Source: Hyphomicrobiales bacterium (GTDB lineage Bacteria; Pseudomonadota; Alphaproteobacteria; Rhizobiales; Hyphomicrobiaceae). From it: a stretch of 12,792 nt of DNA. The position numbers and the translations under genes are program-made. Position 1 is the stretch's first letter, and each line of letters opens with the position of its first letter. This document shows, piece by piece, positions 1 to 5,815 of this stretch. The stretch spans positions 1-12,792 of the forward strand of contig JAFKKW010000329.1 of assembly GCA_017304275.1 (NCBI GenBank). Direction: 5' to 3'. The notes beneath the pieces were generated by a model that saw only the letters and a list, made by a program, of their open reading frames with translations, was not told where the DNA came from and made no database searches.

Positions 1-77
1 GGGCTGGCAACGGAAGCTATGCCATCGCATCAGCATACGCGTATCGCCTCGCGGAAGAAAAGCAGCCAACAAATTGA
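1..77 (+). CDS. C-terminal end of an unidentified gene (partial)
   Basis: From base 3 one frame stays open to a TGA at 75-77 and reads as a plausible protein end of 24 residues containing SYAIASAYAYRLAEEKQ. The rest lies left of the window. It is on the same strand as soxA and may belong to the same operon, so an upstream sox gene is possible, but the tail does not match the ends I know for SoxB, SoxY or SoxZ and I do not name it. It may also be chance. Confidence 0.3.
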   Translation, partial: AGNGSYAIASAYAYRLAEEKQPTN

Positions 78-196
78 TTTCATGAATGACCATCATTTGC
101 CGTTCCTATTTGTGTCGCACGGCGCGGAGCGATTTACTCGGCATTGAGGAGCGCGGCGCTCTCCTGATCGGAAAAGCGCGAAGGGCGGGATCGGCG

Positions 197-1048
197 TTGC
201 AGCAAGAAAAATTCAAGTCCGCAGGGACGTGGTTCGTCCTCGTTTACGTTCTCTTCGCGACCGCAGCCGTCCTCGGCATGGGAATCGAGGGACCGAAGGC
301 GGCCGATACCGAGGACGAGATCAAGCGCTATCGTGAGATGATCAATGACCCGATGGCGAACCCTGCCTATTTGAATGTCGACCGCGGCGAGGAGCTGTGG
401 AAATTGCCGAGAGGCAACAAGGGTGTTTCGCTCGAGACCTGCGACATCGGCAAAGGGCCGGGCGTTCTCGAAGGCGCCTATGCCGAGCTCCCGCGCTACT
501 TCAGCGATGCAAACAAAGTGATGGACCTCGAGCAGCGGCTCTTGTGGTGCATGGAGACCGTGCAGCAGCTCGATACGCAGGAGATCCTGTCGCGCAAGTT
601 CGGAACCCCGAGCGCGACATCGGACATGGAAGATCTCGTCGCCTACATCGCCAACAAGTCGAATGGCATGACATTCCACATCCCGCTGAACGACGCGCAG
701 GAGCAGGAAGCCTACGCCATAGGCGAGGCGCTGTTCTACCGTCGCGGGTCGCTTCTCGATTTCTCGTGCGCCACTTGCCACAGCGCGGACGGCGCAAGGA
801 TCCGCACCACGCAACTCCCGAACCTGACGAAGCCGGGCAAGGATGCGCAGGAGACCATGGGGTCCTGGCCCACATATCGCGTCTCGCAAAGCCAGATGCG
901 GACCATGCAGAACCGGCTCTGGGATTGCTACCGGCAGATGCGCATGCCGCCGCCGGAGTACGGCTCGGCCGGATTGACGGCTCTGATGATCTACTTGGCA
1001 AGGCAGGCTGATGGCGGACCGATCAATGTCCCTTCGATCAAGCGCTAG
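197..1048 (+). CDS. soxA: SoxA, c-type cytochrome subunit of the SoxAX thiosulfate-oxidising complex
   Basis: SoxA pairs with SoxX in the periplasm and couples thiosulfate oxidatively to the cysteine of the SoxYZ carrier. Numbered from the TTG start, the heme site CATCH is at residues 191-195. The conserved Cys244 in RLWDCYRQMRMPPP is the position that carries the cysteine persulfide heme ligand in characterised SoxA. Where diheme SoxA proteins have a first CXXCH, this one has only Cys82 (CDIGKGPG); with Cys118 it probably forms a disulfide, as in monoheme SoxA. I chose TTG 197 because it is followed by a good signal peptide (QQEKFK, a hydrophobic stretch, then cleavage near PKAA) and gives the usual length of 283 residues. 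ATG 86 would add 37 charged residues before that signal and has no visible ribosome binding site. The 3' end overlaps soxX, so the two are cotranscribed. Identity is firm; the start is less so. Confidence 0.95.
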   Translation: MQQEKFKSAGTWFVLVYVLFATAAVLGMGIEGPKAADTEDEIKRYREMINDPMANPAYLNVDRGEELWKLPRGNKGVSLETCDIGKGPGVLEGAYAELPRYFSDANKVMDLEQRLLWCMETVQQLDTQEILSRKFGTPSATSDMEDLVAYIANKSNGMTFHIPLNDAQEQEAYAIGEALFYRRGSLLDFSCATCHSADGARIRTTQLPNLTKPGKDAQETMGSWPTYRVSQSQMRTMQNRLWDCYRQMRMPPPEYGSAGLTALMIYLARQADGGPINVPSIKR

Positions 1049-1685
1049 AGCGCGCGTGTTGGCGCGGCGCGCAGCGATCGTTGCAGCCCTTTTTTGCGGG
1101 ACGACCGCCGCTGCGCAGGAGATGAAGTCCGGCTCTCTTCCCGAGCAGGGCGCCTCGGCGCTCGAACGATACGTTGCGGAAATGTGGTCCGGCGCCGACG
1201 CGGACTGGAAGCAGCGTTTGCAGCAGGACGAGACGCAGGCTCAGTGCTCGCGCTTCCGCAACAATCCGCCCGATGACATAGCCGAAGCGATCCGAAAGCG
1301 CGAGGCTGCGACCATCGCTCTCCCGGAGGACGGAAACGTGCTCGGCCGCTGGCAGGATGGCGAGAAGATCGCGCAAAACGGGCGTGGCGGCCAGTTCAGC
1401 GACGCCCCGGACACCGTCCGGGGCGGCAATTGCTACGCCTGCCATGAGATGGCGAAGTCGGAGGCGTCGTTCGGAACGCTGGGGCCGAGCTTGGCCGAAT
1501 ACGGAAAGCTGCGCGGCTTCAGCGCCGAAGCTGCCAAGGAAACTTTCGCGAAGATCTACAATTCCCAAGCGACCTTGCCATGCTCCAGCATGCCGCGGTT
1601 TGGCGTCCATGGCTTCCTGACTGCGCAGCAGATCAAGGACGTCACGGCCTACTTGTTCGACCGGGAAAGTCCCGTCAACAAATGA
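1011..1685 (+). CDS. soxX: SoxX, monoheme c-type cytochrome subunit of SoxAX
   Basis: SoxX is the electron-accepting partner of SoxA in the periplasm. It carries one heme site, CYACH at residues 141-145, and the distal methionine ligand is Met194 in SSMPRFG. The C-terminal block (FLTAQQIKDVTAYLFD) is typical of SoxX. Cys79 and Cys191 could form a disulfide. The N-terminus is a basic region (SSARARVLARRAA) followed by a hydrophobic stretch ending TTAAAQ, a Sec signal peptide. At 224 residues it belongs to the longer SoxX forms, with about 100 residues before the heme. ATG 1011 has AAGG seven bases upstream and overlaps soxA by 38 bp; ATG 1026, behind GGCGGA, is an alternative five codons later. 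The stop overlaps the soxS start as ATGA, so soxA, soxX and soxS form one operon. Confidence 0.93.
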   Translation: MADRSMSLRSSARARVLARRAAIVAALFCGTTAAAQEMKSGSLPEQGASALERYVAEMWSGADADWKQRLQQDETQAQCSRFRNNPPDDIAEAIRKREAATIALPEDGNVLGRWQDGEKIAQNGRGGQFSDAPDTVRGGNCYACHEMAKSEASFGTLGPSLAEYGKLRGFSAEAAKETFAKIYNSQATLPCSSMPRFGVHGFLTAQQIKDVTAYLFDRESPVNK

Positions 1686-2083
1686 CGTCATGGTTCAACG
1701 GCGCTCGACATCGTCCCGTGTGGCGACGCGCCGCTGTCGCACTGGCGCTTATGGCGGCCACCGTGGCGGGAAACGCCTCCGCCGCGGAGCTGATCATGGT
1801 GCGACAGCGCGGATGCGCCTGGTGCGCCCTGTGGGATAGGGAGATCGGTCCCATCTATCCGCTGTCCGAAGAAGGTCGCTTCGCTCCGCTACGTCCCGTC
1901 GATCTCGGAGAGCCGTTGCCGGCTTACATTGAGAAGCCGGCCACCATCACGCCCACGTTCATCCTTGTCGAAGACAATCACGAGATCGACCGCATCGTCG
2001 GCTATCCGGGCGACGGCTTTTTCTGGGAGCTGCTTGCGGACATGCTCAACAAGACCTCGTTTAGGCGCACCCCGCCCTCCTGA
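1682..2083 (+). CDS. soxS: SoxS, periplasmic thioredoxin-like protein of the sox operon
   Basis: This is a 133-residue thioredoxin-fold protein. It has a basic N-terminus, a hydrophobic signal segment ending NASAAE (about residues 16-35), a redox motif GCAWC with Cys45 and Cys48, and a cis-proline loop TPTF near residue 91 followed by a GYPGDGFFWELL helix. In Paracoccus, SoxS is needed for full Sox activity and is thought to reduce and reactivate the SoxYZ carrier; the same role is inferred here from sequence and position. The start at 1682 overlaps the soxX stop (ATGA), a translational-coupling arrangement. The frame stays open upstream to 1580, but that part overlaps soxX and has no signal-peptide character. 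It is the last gene of the operon and faces the CBS-domain gene 24 bp away. Confidence 0.85.
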   Translation: MTSWFNGARHRPVWRRAAVALALMAATVAGNASAAELIMVRQRGCAWCALWDREIGPIYPLSEEGRFAPLRPVDLGEPLPAYIEKPATITPTFILVEDNHEIDRIVGYPGDGFFWELLADMLNKTSFRRTPPS

Positions 2084-2098
2084 GGCCTCCGCTCAGGA
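2078..2098. terminator. possible shared hairpin terminator between convergent soxS and CBS-domain genes
   Basis: TCCTGAG at 2078-2084 pairs perfectly with CTCAGGA at 2092-2098 across a 7-base loop. It begins inside the last codons of soxS. A second small stem, CGACT (2099-2103) with AGTCG (2110-2114), follows and contains the stop codon of the CBS gene. Neither is followed by a T run, so intrinsic termination would be weak. Position between two converging genes is the main support. Confidence 0.3.
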
Positions 2099-2107
2099 CG
2101 ACTCCAT

Positions 2108-2539
2108 TCAGTCGACGATCTGGGACAACAGGGCGAGATCGGCTTTGCGCTCGATCTGGCTCAGACGGAACTCCAGAATGTCGCGGATGCTCACCACGCC
2201 GACCAGCCGGCCGGCCTCTTGGACAGGAACGTGGCGAACGTGATGCTGTTTCATGAGCTCCATGACGTGCACCATTGTATCGCTTGGCGTGCAAGTGATG
2301 ACGCGACGCACCATGAGCGCGGAAACCGGTAGCAAATGCAGCTCACCGCGACGCTCCGCTAGGCTGTAGGCGATATCGCGTTCCGAAATGATACCGTCGA
2401 TCGTATGCCCATTGTCGCTCACCACCATCACGCCGATCCGACGGCTTTGCAGTTGCCGGGCGAGAGACCCGACCGTCTCCGACGCCCTTATGGTCGCGAC
2501 GCGTCCCCCGCCTCCTTCGAGAAAATCAGCCACTCTCAT
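2108..2539 (-). CDS. two-CBS-domain protein
   Basis: The 143-residue cytoplasmic protein is essentially a Bateman module. CBS1 covers about residues 12-62 (ATIRASETVGSLARQL through DGIISERDIAYSL) and CBS2 about 71-125 (VSALMVRRVITCTPSDTM through GRLVGVVSIRDILEF). Both end in the usual GIISERDI/GVVSIRDI segment. CBS pairs bind adenosine nucleotides (AMP, ATP, S-adenosylmethionine) and act as energy or redox sensors; stand-alone versions like this are common in alphaproteobacteria and mostly have no assigned target. I start at ATG 2539, five bases after GAGGA. A TTG at 2578 would add 13 residues lacking any CBS similarity and lies in the probable promoter. Its 3' end faces soxS, so no operon link to sulfur oxidation is implied. 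Confidence 0.88.
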   Translation of the reverse strand: MRVADFLEGGGGRVATIRASETVGSLARQLQSRRIGVMVVSDNGHTIDGIISERDIAYSLAERRGELHLLPVSALMVRRVITCTPSDTMVHVMELMKQHHVRHVPVQEAGRLVGVVSIRDILEFRLSQIERKADLALLSQIVD

Positions 2540-2957
2540 GCGCGTCCTCGATTTTTTCTGATTGAGCACAACCGTCAACGACGATCCCGAACGGGACCGC
2601 GTGGCTGTTCATGAAAGCATCAGGACTCGAACGGAGCGACCCGCACACATGTCGCGCGACATCTTCGCGTGTCGCGCTGCAGCAGAGGTCGCGTCTTCCG
2701 CTTGCCATCTCGGCGCGTTGGCACGCCCCGCTGGCCGCGAACGCTTCACATCGCCGACGGCCACGACGTGCCGGTTTGCTTAGAAACCGCCCCCGTCTCT
2801 ACACATCGGACCTCCGGCCCCGGCCGTGTTGACATCGCCATCATGGCGTCAGCCGAATGCGGTCTGGCGTCCTACTTGCTTCACCGGACACCTGCACCTG
2901 CCCGCAACCATCGCAGCGCCCCACGCACCGCATTGACAGAGCAACCCTGCACCTGCA
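2540..2957. other. 418-bp intergenic region with no supported gene
   Basis: This separates the divergent CBS-domain gene and the small membrane-protein gene. Short plus-strand reading frames run through it but are rich in Arg, Pro and Ser, overlap one another and lack clear ribosome binding sites, so I do not call them. A perfect 13-base palindrome, CGCCAT-C-ATGGCG, lies at 2836-2848 just after TTGAC. TTGACA occurs again at 2933-2938. On the minus strand TTGACG (2578-2573) could serve the CBS gene, though no good -10 box follows. A CACCTGCACCTGC stretch near 2890 recurs in part near 2950. Confidence 0.5.
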
Positions 2958-2980
2958 AAGATGTATTATAAATACATCTT
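2958..2980. promoter_or_regulatory. NsrR-type operator (nitric-oxide-responsive repressor site)
   Basis: AAGATGTATT at 2958-2967 and AATACATCTT at 2971-2980 are exact inverse complements around the three bases ATA. This closely matches the 11-1-11 NsrR consensus with half-site AAnATGCATTT, including the T-for-C variant seen in many proteobacterial sites. NsrR is an iron-sulfur Rrf2-family repressor released by nitric oxide. The site includes TATTAT/TATAAA sequences that could be the -10 box and stops one base before the AGAGGG ribosome binding site of the next gene, so bound repressor would block expression. No nsrR gene is in the window, and binding is inferred from the motif. Confidence 0.72.
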
Positions 2981-2991
2981 AGAGGGTCCGC

Positions 2992-3156
2992 ATGTTTCTC
3001 CTTGATTGGGTTGTACGCCTGTTTCTCCTGCCCGGAGATCTCGTTCGGCGCCGCCTCGGCATTTCTATCGAGGAAGACGGAGGAATTATCCGTTCATTCG
3101 TGAACATGTGCGTATGGGGGGTCGTCACCGTCCTCGCAGTGATTTACCTGCATTAG
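2992..3156 (+). CDS. 54-residue membrane protein behind an NsrR-type operator
   Basis: ATG 2992 follows AGAGGG (2981-2986) by five bases and opens a frame to TAG at 3154-3156. The product begins MFLLDWVVRLFLLPGDLVRR, an amphipathic or membrane-skimming start, has an acidic turn (ISIEEDGG) and ends in a hydrophobic helix (SFVNMCVWGVVTVLAVIYL, residues 35-53) with only His after it. I do not recognise the family. The strong ribosome binding site and the NsrR-like palindrome directly upstream argue that it is a real gene expressed during nitric oxide or nitrosative stress. It lies 148 bp before another small membrane protein on the same strand, probably in the same transcript. It is easily missed because of its size. 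Confidence 0.65.
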   Translation: MFLLDWVVRLFLLPGDLVRRRLGISIEEDGGIIRSFVNMCVWGVVTVLAVIYLH

Positions 3157-3304
3157 GTGGTCGTCTGACCGGCGGACGAAGCCGATGCCGGCCTGACCCA
3201 TCACGGCAGGCAGCCGATATTGCTGCCTCCGAAATTGCCCTCGTAAGCCCGCGGCAAGGGAACCGAGAAGAGCAGCATCCGTTTCAACTACGAAAGGATG
3301 CGTG

Positions 3305-3547
3305 ATGTATCAGACCTTCAAGTTCGCCGTTCTCTCCGCGTCGTTGCTGCTCGCGGCCTTCGCCGTGCTCGCCATCTTTGGCTTCTTCGACAATCTCGGC
3401 TTCCACGGATCGCTTGCGGCTGTCCTCGGCATCGCTTTGACAAGCGCAGTCGGCGTCGGACTGATGGGGCTCCTCTTCTTCAGCGATCGATCCCGGATCG
3501 ACCGCGAGGTGCATGATGCAACGACGCGCCGGCCCGATCGACAGTAG
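3305..3547 (+). CDS. 80-residue two-helix membrane protein, function unknown
   Basis: Two hydrophobic segments are clear: residues about 7-28 (FAVLSASLLLAAFAVLAIFGFF) and about 36-60 (GSLAAVLGIALTSAVGVGLMGLLFF). A charged tail of about 20 residues follows (DRSRIDREVHDATTRRPDR). No enzyme motif is visible and I do not recognise a named family. Both the amino and carboxyl ends should face the same side; the Arg-rich tail favours the cytoplasm. ATG 3305 sits six bases after AAGGA (3294-3298), a better fit than the in-frame GTG at 3302. It is downstream of the 54-residue gene and the NsrR-like operator, so a shared nitric oxide response is plausible but not shown. The 148-bp spacer contains a 7-bp stem (3208-3214 with 3222-3228). 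Confidence 0.8.
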   Translation: MYQTFKFAVLSASLLLAAFAVLAIFGFFDNLGFHGSLAAVLGIALTSAVGVGLMGLLFFSDRSRIDREVHDATTRRPDRQ

Positions 3548-3865
3548 GACCTGCCGTTCCGCGTCACCCTTCCTCTCATCCGATCAGGCCTTCAAAGATG
3601 TCGGGCGAGCGTATGCAGCGATTGCATACGGTGCAGAGAAGATCGATGTCTAAGGACCGTTAAACGTCCACCAGCGGACATGACTGGGTGGCAGCGATCG
3701 CGATCGTCAACACAGATCGCCGACTTCCCTTCTGGGACGCAGCCAGCCATCGAAAGCTTCCGACAGCCGCATCGAAATGAGCCTGCGTCGAGATTGACCT
3801 CGATGCCGACGGATCAACAAACTCAGGCGAATAATCGTAAATTATCGTTATATATCAGAATATTA
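3548..3865. other. 318-bp intergenic region with no supported gene
   Basis: The stretch lies between the 80-residue membrane protein and the 3' end of tRNA-Ser. The one long plus-strand frame here (from 3680) runs on through the antisense of the tRNA and is not credible. It contains the inverted repeat at 3610-3630, listed separately. Its last 40 bases, just after the tRNA, are AT-rich (AATAATCGTAAATTATCG) against a GC-rich background. No integrase or matching attachment repeat is seen. Confidence 0.5.
3610..3630. repeat. perfect 8-5-8 inverted repeat, possible operator
   Basis: CGTATGCA (3610-3617) and TGCATACG (3623-3630) are exact inverse complements around GCGAT. A GTATGC/GCATAC pair of this spacing resembles a binding site for a dimeric helix-turn-helix regulator more than a terminator, since no T run follows. 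No gene starts close by on either strand, so its target is unclear. Confidence 0.4.
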
Positions 3866-3955
3866 TGGCGGAGAGGGAGGGATTCGAACCCCCGGTACGG
3901 TTGCCCGTACTCCGCATTTCGAGTGCGGCGCGATCGACCACTCTGCCACCTCTCC
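3866..3955 (-). tRNA. tRNA-Ser (anticodon CGA)
   Basis: Read on the minus strand, the gene starts GGAGAGGTGGCAGAGTGG and ends in an encoded CCA (3868-3866). The acceptor arm GGAGAGG pairs with CCTCTCC. The anticodon stem CCGCA/TGCGG encloses the loop CTCGAAA, giving anticodon CGA, which reads UCG serine codons. A long variable arm (GTACGG-GCAA-CCGTAC) marks a class II tRNA as required for serine, and the T arm contains GGTTCGAATCC. Length 90 nt is normal for tRNA-Ser. It appears to be transcribed alone. A 7-bp inverted repeat (CGGTGAC 3975-3981 with GTCACCG 3990-3996) lies just upstream of its 5' end. Confidence 0.97.
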
Positions 3956-4126
3956 AGCCGTCCCGGGTCGCGCGCGGTGACGTGGTCAAGTCACCGGGCC
4001 ATTGCGAGCCGAGCGCAGCTGAATAGCCGCTGACGGCGCCGGGCGCAAGAGCGGTGAGAAGAAGGTCGCGAGAAGCCGAAAACTCCTGTCGGCGGAACGG
4101 CCTGCGCTCGCTACAGCCAACGGCGG

Positions 4127-4597
4127 CTAAGGCCTCAGATGGCCCGGACGCACGATCCGCGTTTTGACATCGGCCTCGTCGAACAGCGGCGTCGCCTCGA
4201 CCGCGGACCGGCGACCCGGGATCGGCGTTTCGCTGCCCGCCCACGCATCCGCGAACGCGATGATTCCCTTGAACACGGCCATCTGCCTGCCGATCGCCTG
4301 GAAAGACGCCTCGCGGTCGATCTCATCCCATTTGAGGTGCAGCTCGACGATCGTCTCGTAGAGCTCCCGGAACTTTGCCGCACGCCCTTTCGACTCCATC
4401 GCTTCCGCCAGCACGAGGAACTGCCCGAACTCCACCACCAGCGCCTCCGCCGGCCGCGCCCCGTCCGGGTTGGAAAAATGAGTCTCGAGATAGGCAAGCG
4501 TCCGCGCCAGCACGCGCGTGCGCGACGCCATCGTCCGCTCGTCCGCGTCGCGGTCGAAGCCCAATAGCGATGCCCACTCCTTCGGTGCCGCGATCAT
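4127..4597 (-). CDS. hypothetical 156-residue protein
   Basis: I do not recognise this protein. ATG 4597 lies seven bases after AGAGGGG, a strong ribosome binding site. The product is mainly alpha-helical and acidic-to-neutral, with no signal peptide, membrane segment, metal-binding cluster or enzyme motif. Its start (IAAPKEWASLLGF) is followed by helices rich in Glu, Arg and Ala (TRVLARTLAYLETHF, EALVVEFGQFLVLAEAMESKGRAAKFRELYETIVELHLKWDEIDR), suggesting a small helical-bundle cytoplasmic protein. The C-terminal 40 residues look unstructured. It is transcribed divergently from the Kazal-inhibitor gene 190 bp away; nothing around it suggests a role. Codon use is normal for the window, so it is likely native. 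Confidence 0.72.
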   Translation of the reverse strand: MIAAPKEWASLLGFDRDADERTMASRTRVLARTLAYLETHFSNPDGARPAEALVVEFGQFLVLAEAMESKGRAAKFRELYETIVELHLKWDEIDREASFQAIGRQMAVFKGIIAFADAWAGSETPIPGRRSAVEATPLFDEADVKTRIVRPGHLRP

Positions 4598-4728
4598 CGG
4601 TTCGCCCCTCTTCCCATCATAAAACGCACCTGGCCCGCAGGGCGCGCCTTCCGAATCCGCCGACTACGCCGAAATCAAGGCGGCGACGGGGCCGCCGCAA
4701 GCTTACGCACGTGCGAGAGATGAACCTG

Positions 4729-4756
4729 TTGGACTGTGCCGGCGTTCGCATAGAGT
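4729..4756 (+). promoter_or_regulatory. possible sigma-70 promoter of the Kazal-inhibitor gene
   Basis: TTGGAC (4729-4734) and TAGAGT (4751-4756) are separated by 16 bases and lie about 30 bases upstream of the start codon. Both boxes depart slightly from consensus. Confidence 0.35.
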
Positions 4757-4787
4757 TTCTTCTTTCAGCCCCTTGGGAGGTCGCATG

Positions 4788-5117
4788 ATGGGATCCGGAA
4801 GCTGGAGCAGGCCGGTCTTCGCCGCGCTGATCGTACTGAGCGCGCTCCTCGTTGGCCGGGAGGCCTCGGCGCAAGCCGGCGTCGGGCAGGACTGCGGCGG
4901 CGCGGACGGACCGAGCTGCTCGGTCGGCCTCCTCTGCGACGTCCCCGCCGGCCAATGCAAGGACGATCACGCCGCCGGCACATGCGTCGTGCGCACGGAG
5001 GTATGCACGAAGATCTACAAACCCGTCTGCGGCTGCGACGGCAGGACCTACGGCAACGACTGCGAGCGCATCGCGGCCGCCGCCCGCAAGGACCACGACG
5101 GCGAATGCAAACGCTGA
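4788..5117 (+). CDS. secreted Kazal-type serine protease inhibitor domain protein
   Basis: The 109-residue product has a Sec signal peptide (hydrophobic residues 9-22, cleavage near EASAQA) and is then rich in cysteine. A Kazal domain fills residues about 73-107, with the signature PVCGCDGRTYGNDC and cysteines at 73, 81, 83, 92 and 107. Before it lies a second cysteine-bearing segment (Cys36, 44, 50, 57, 66; SVGLLCDVPAGQC), a combination I associate with bacterial Kazal-domain proteins. Kazal domains present a rigid loop that blocks serine proteases; the target here is unknown and the function is inferred from the fold. ATG 4788 is seven bases after GGAGG; ATG 4785 is the alternative. It stands alone, divergent from the hypothetical gene and converging on the DUF4166 gene only 6 bp away. 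Confidence 0.87.
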   Translation: MGSGSWSRPVFAALIVLSALLVGREASAQAGVGQDCGGADGPSCSVGLLCDVPAGQCKDDHAAGTCVVRTEVCTKIYKPVCGCDGRTYGNDCERIAAAARKDHDGECKR

Positions 5118-5123
5118 TCCTTC

Positions 5124-5804
5124 TCACGCGTCCCGGAAGCGGGCCGTCTGACGGATCAGCTCGCCCAGCCTGCGGTGACGCAGCGCGAGCGTGAACAGGA
5201 ACGCGCCGTCACCTTCGTCCCGATGCACGATCTCCATGCCGCCTGGTTCGAGCAGGCGGGGTAGAAAAACGCGCCAGCGCCCCACGTCGAGAAAATAGCG
5301 CACGGAGCGGAATATCAGCGCGCCGCCCTCTTCCGCCACCGCGAGCGACATGCCGATCCCGCATCCGACATGCTCCTCGAGACCGGTCGCGCCCGCGAAG
5401 CACTTGACCGAATGGATGACCTGCGGAAACCGGCCGGCCCGCGCATAGGTCCGCGTCCAGCTCTGCCCGCCGAGCGCGGCGTTCTCCATCACCGCGACGG
5501 TCGCGCCGCCTGTCATGCCGTCCGCGAGCGGCAATGGCGCACCGATGGCGCGCGCCAGAAACGAGAGAACCTTGCCGGCACGTGAAAGGCGAGTCTCGAG
5601 AACCTCGCCGGCGTAGAGCAGCACTTGGCCGGGGGCGAGCCGCTTCGAGAACCGCCGCTGCACCGCGGCCGGCAACCGCGACCAGCCGGCTTCCCCGACG
5701 AGTGCCCGGAACCGCAGGTCGACCACGTCCTCGCCGGACCCCACCCTTGCTGAGCCGTCGACGAAAGCGCCAGGCACGAGAGCATTTGCAGGCAAGGCGG
5801 ACAT
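5124..5804 (-). CDS. DUF4166 domain protein
   Basis: This 226-residue protein matches the DUF4166 pattern. FRALVGEAGWSRLPAAVQRRF opens the domain near residue 32. A central core follows, with LARAIGAPLPLADG and the typical SWTRTYARAGRFPQVIHS segment (aromatic residue, Trp and Arg, about 115-132). A glycine-rich stretch comes next (GCGIGMSLAVAEEGGALIFRS), and a C-terminal block ends LGELIRQTARF. DUF4166 has no established biochemical function; it often sits at the end of larger oxidoreductase-like proteins, so a lipid or small-molecule link is possible but unproven. No signal peptide or membrane helix is evident. ATG 5804 is eight bases after AGAGG. The gene begins 11 bp after the GbsR-type regulator, so the two are almost certainly cotranscribed and the regulator probably controls it. 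Confidence 0.82.
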   Translation of the reverse strand: MSALPANALVPGAFVDGSARVGSGEDVVDLRFRALVGEAGWSRLPAAVQRRFSKRLAPGQVLLYAGEVLETRLSRAGKVLSFLARAIGAPLPLADGMTGGATVAVMENAALGGQSWTRTYARAGRFPQVIHSVKCFAGATGLEEHVGCGIGMSLAVAEEGGALIFRSVRYFLDVGRWRVFLPRLLEPGGMEIVHRDEGDGAFLFTLALRHRRLGELIRQTARFRDA

Positions 5805-5815
5805 GGGCGTGACCT

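Noticed and set aside
35..44. ATACGCGTAT palindrome at the left end
   Set aside because: Only 10 bp, inside a probable coding frame, and without extended symmetry.
2573..2588. FNR/NnrR-type box near TTGACGGTTGTGCTCAA
   Set aside because: The TTGA and TCAA halves are nine bases apart; the family needs six.
2933..2969. TTGACA (2933-2938) with TATTAT (2964-2969) as a promoter for the 54-residue gene
   Set aside because: The 25-base spacer is too long for a sigma-70 promoter; the -10-like sequence may still be used with another -35 or an activator.
2562..2971. Three overlapping plus-strand frames between the CBS gene and the NsrR-like site
   Set aside because: They overlap each other in different frames, are rich in Arg/Pro/Ser and lack ribosome binding sites.
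3841..3955. tRNA-Ser as an integration site for a genomic island
   Set aside because: The sequence after the tRNA is AT-rich, but there is no integrase, no second copy of the tRNA end in the window, and the neighbouring genes look native.
3680..4033. Plus-strand frame of 117 codons including GRDSNPRYGCPYSAFRVRR
   Set aside because: Those residues are the antisense translation of tRNA-Ser, a well-known source of false proteins.
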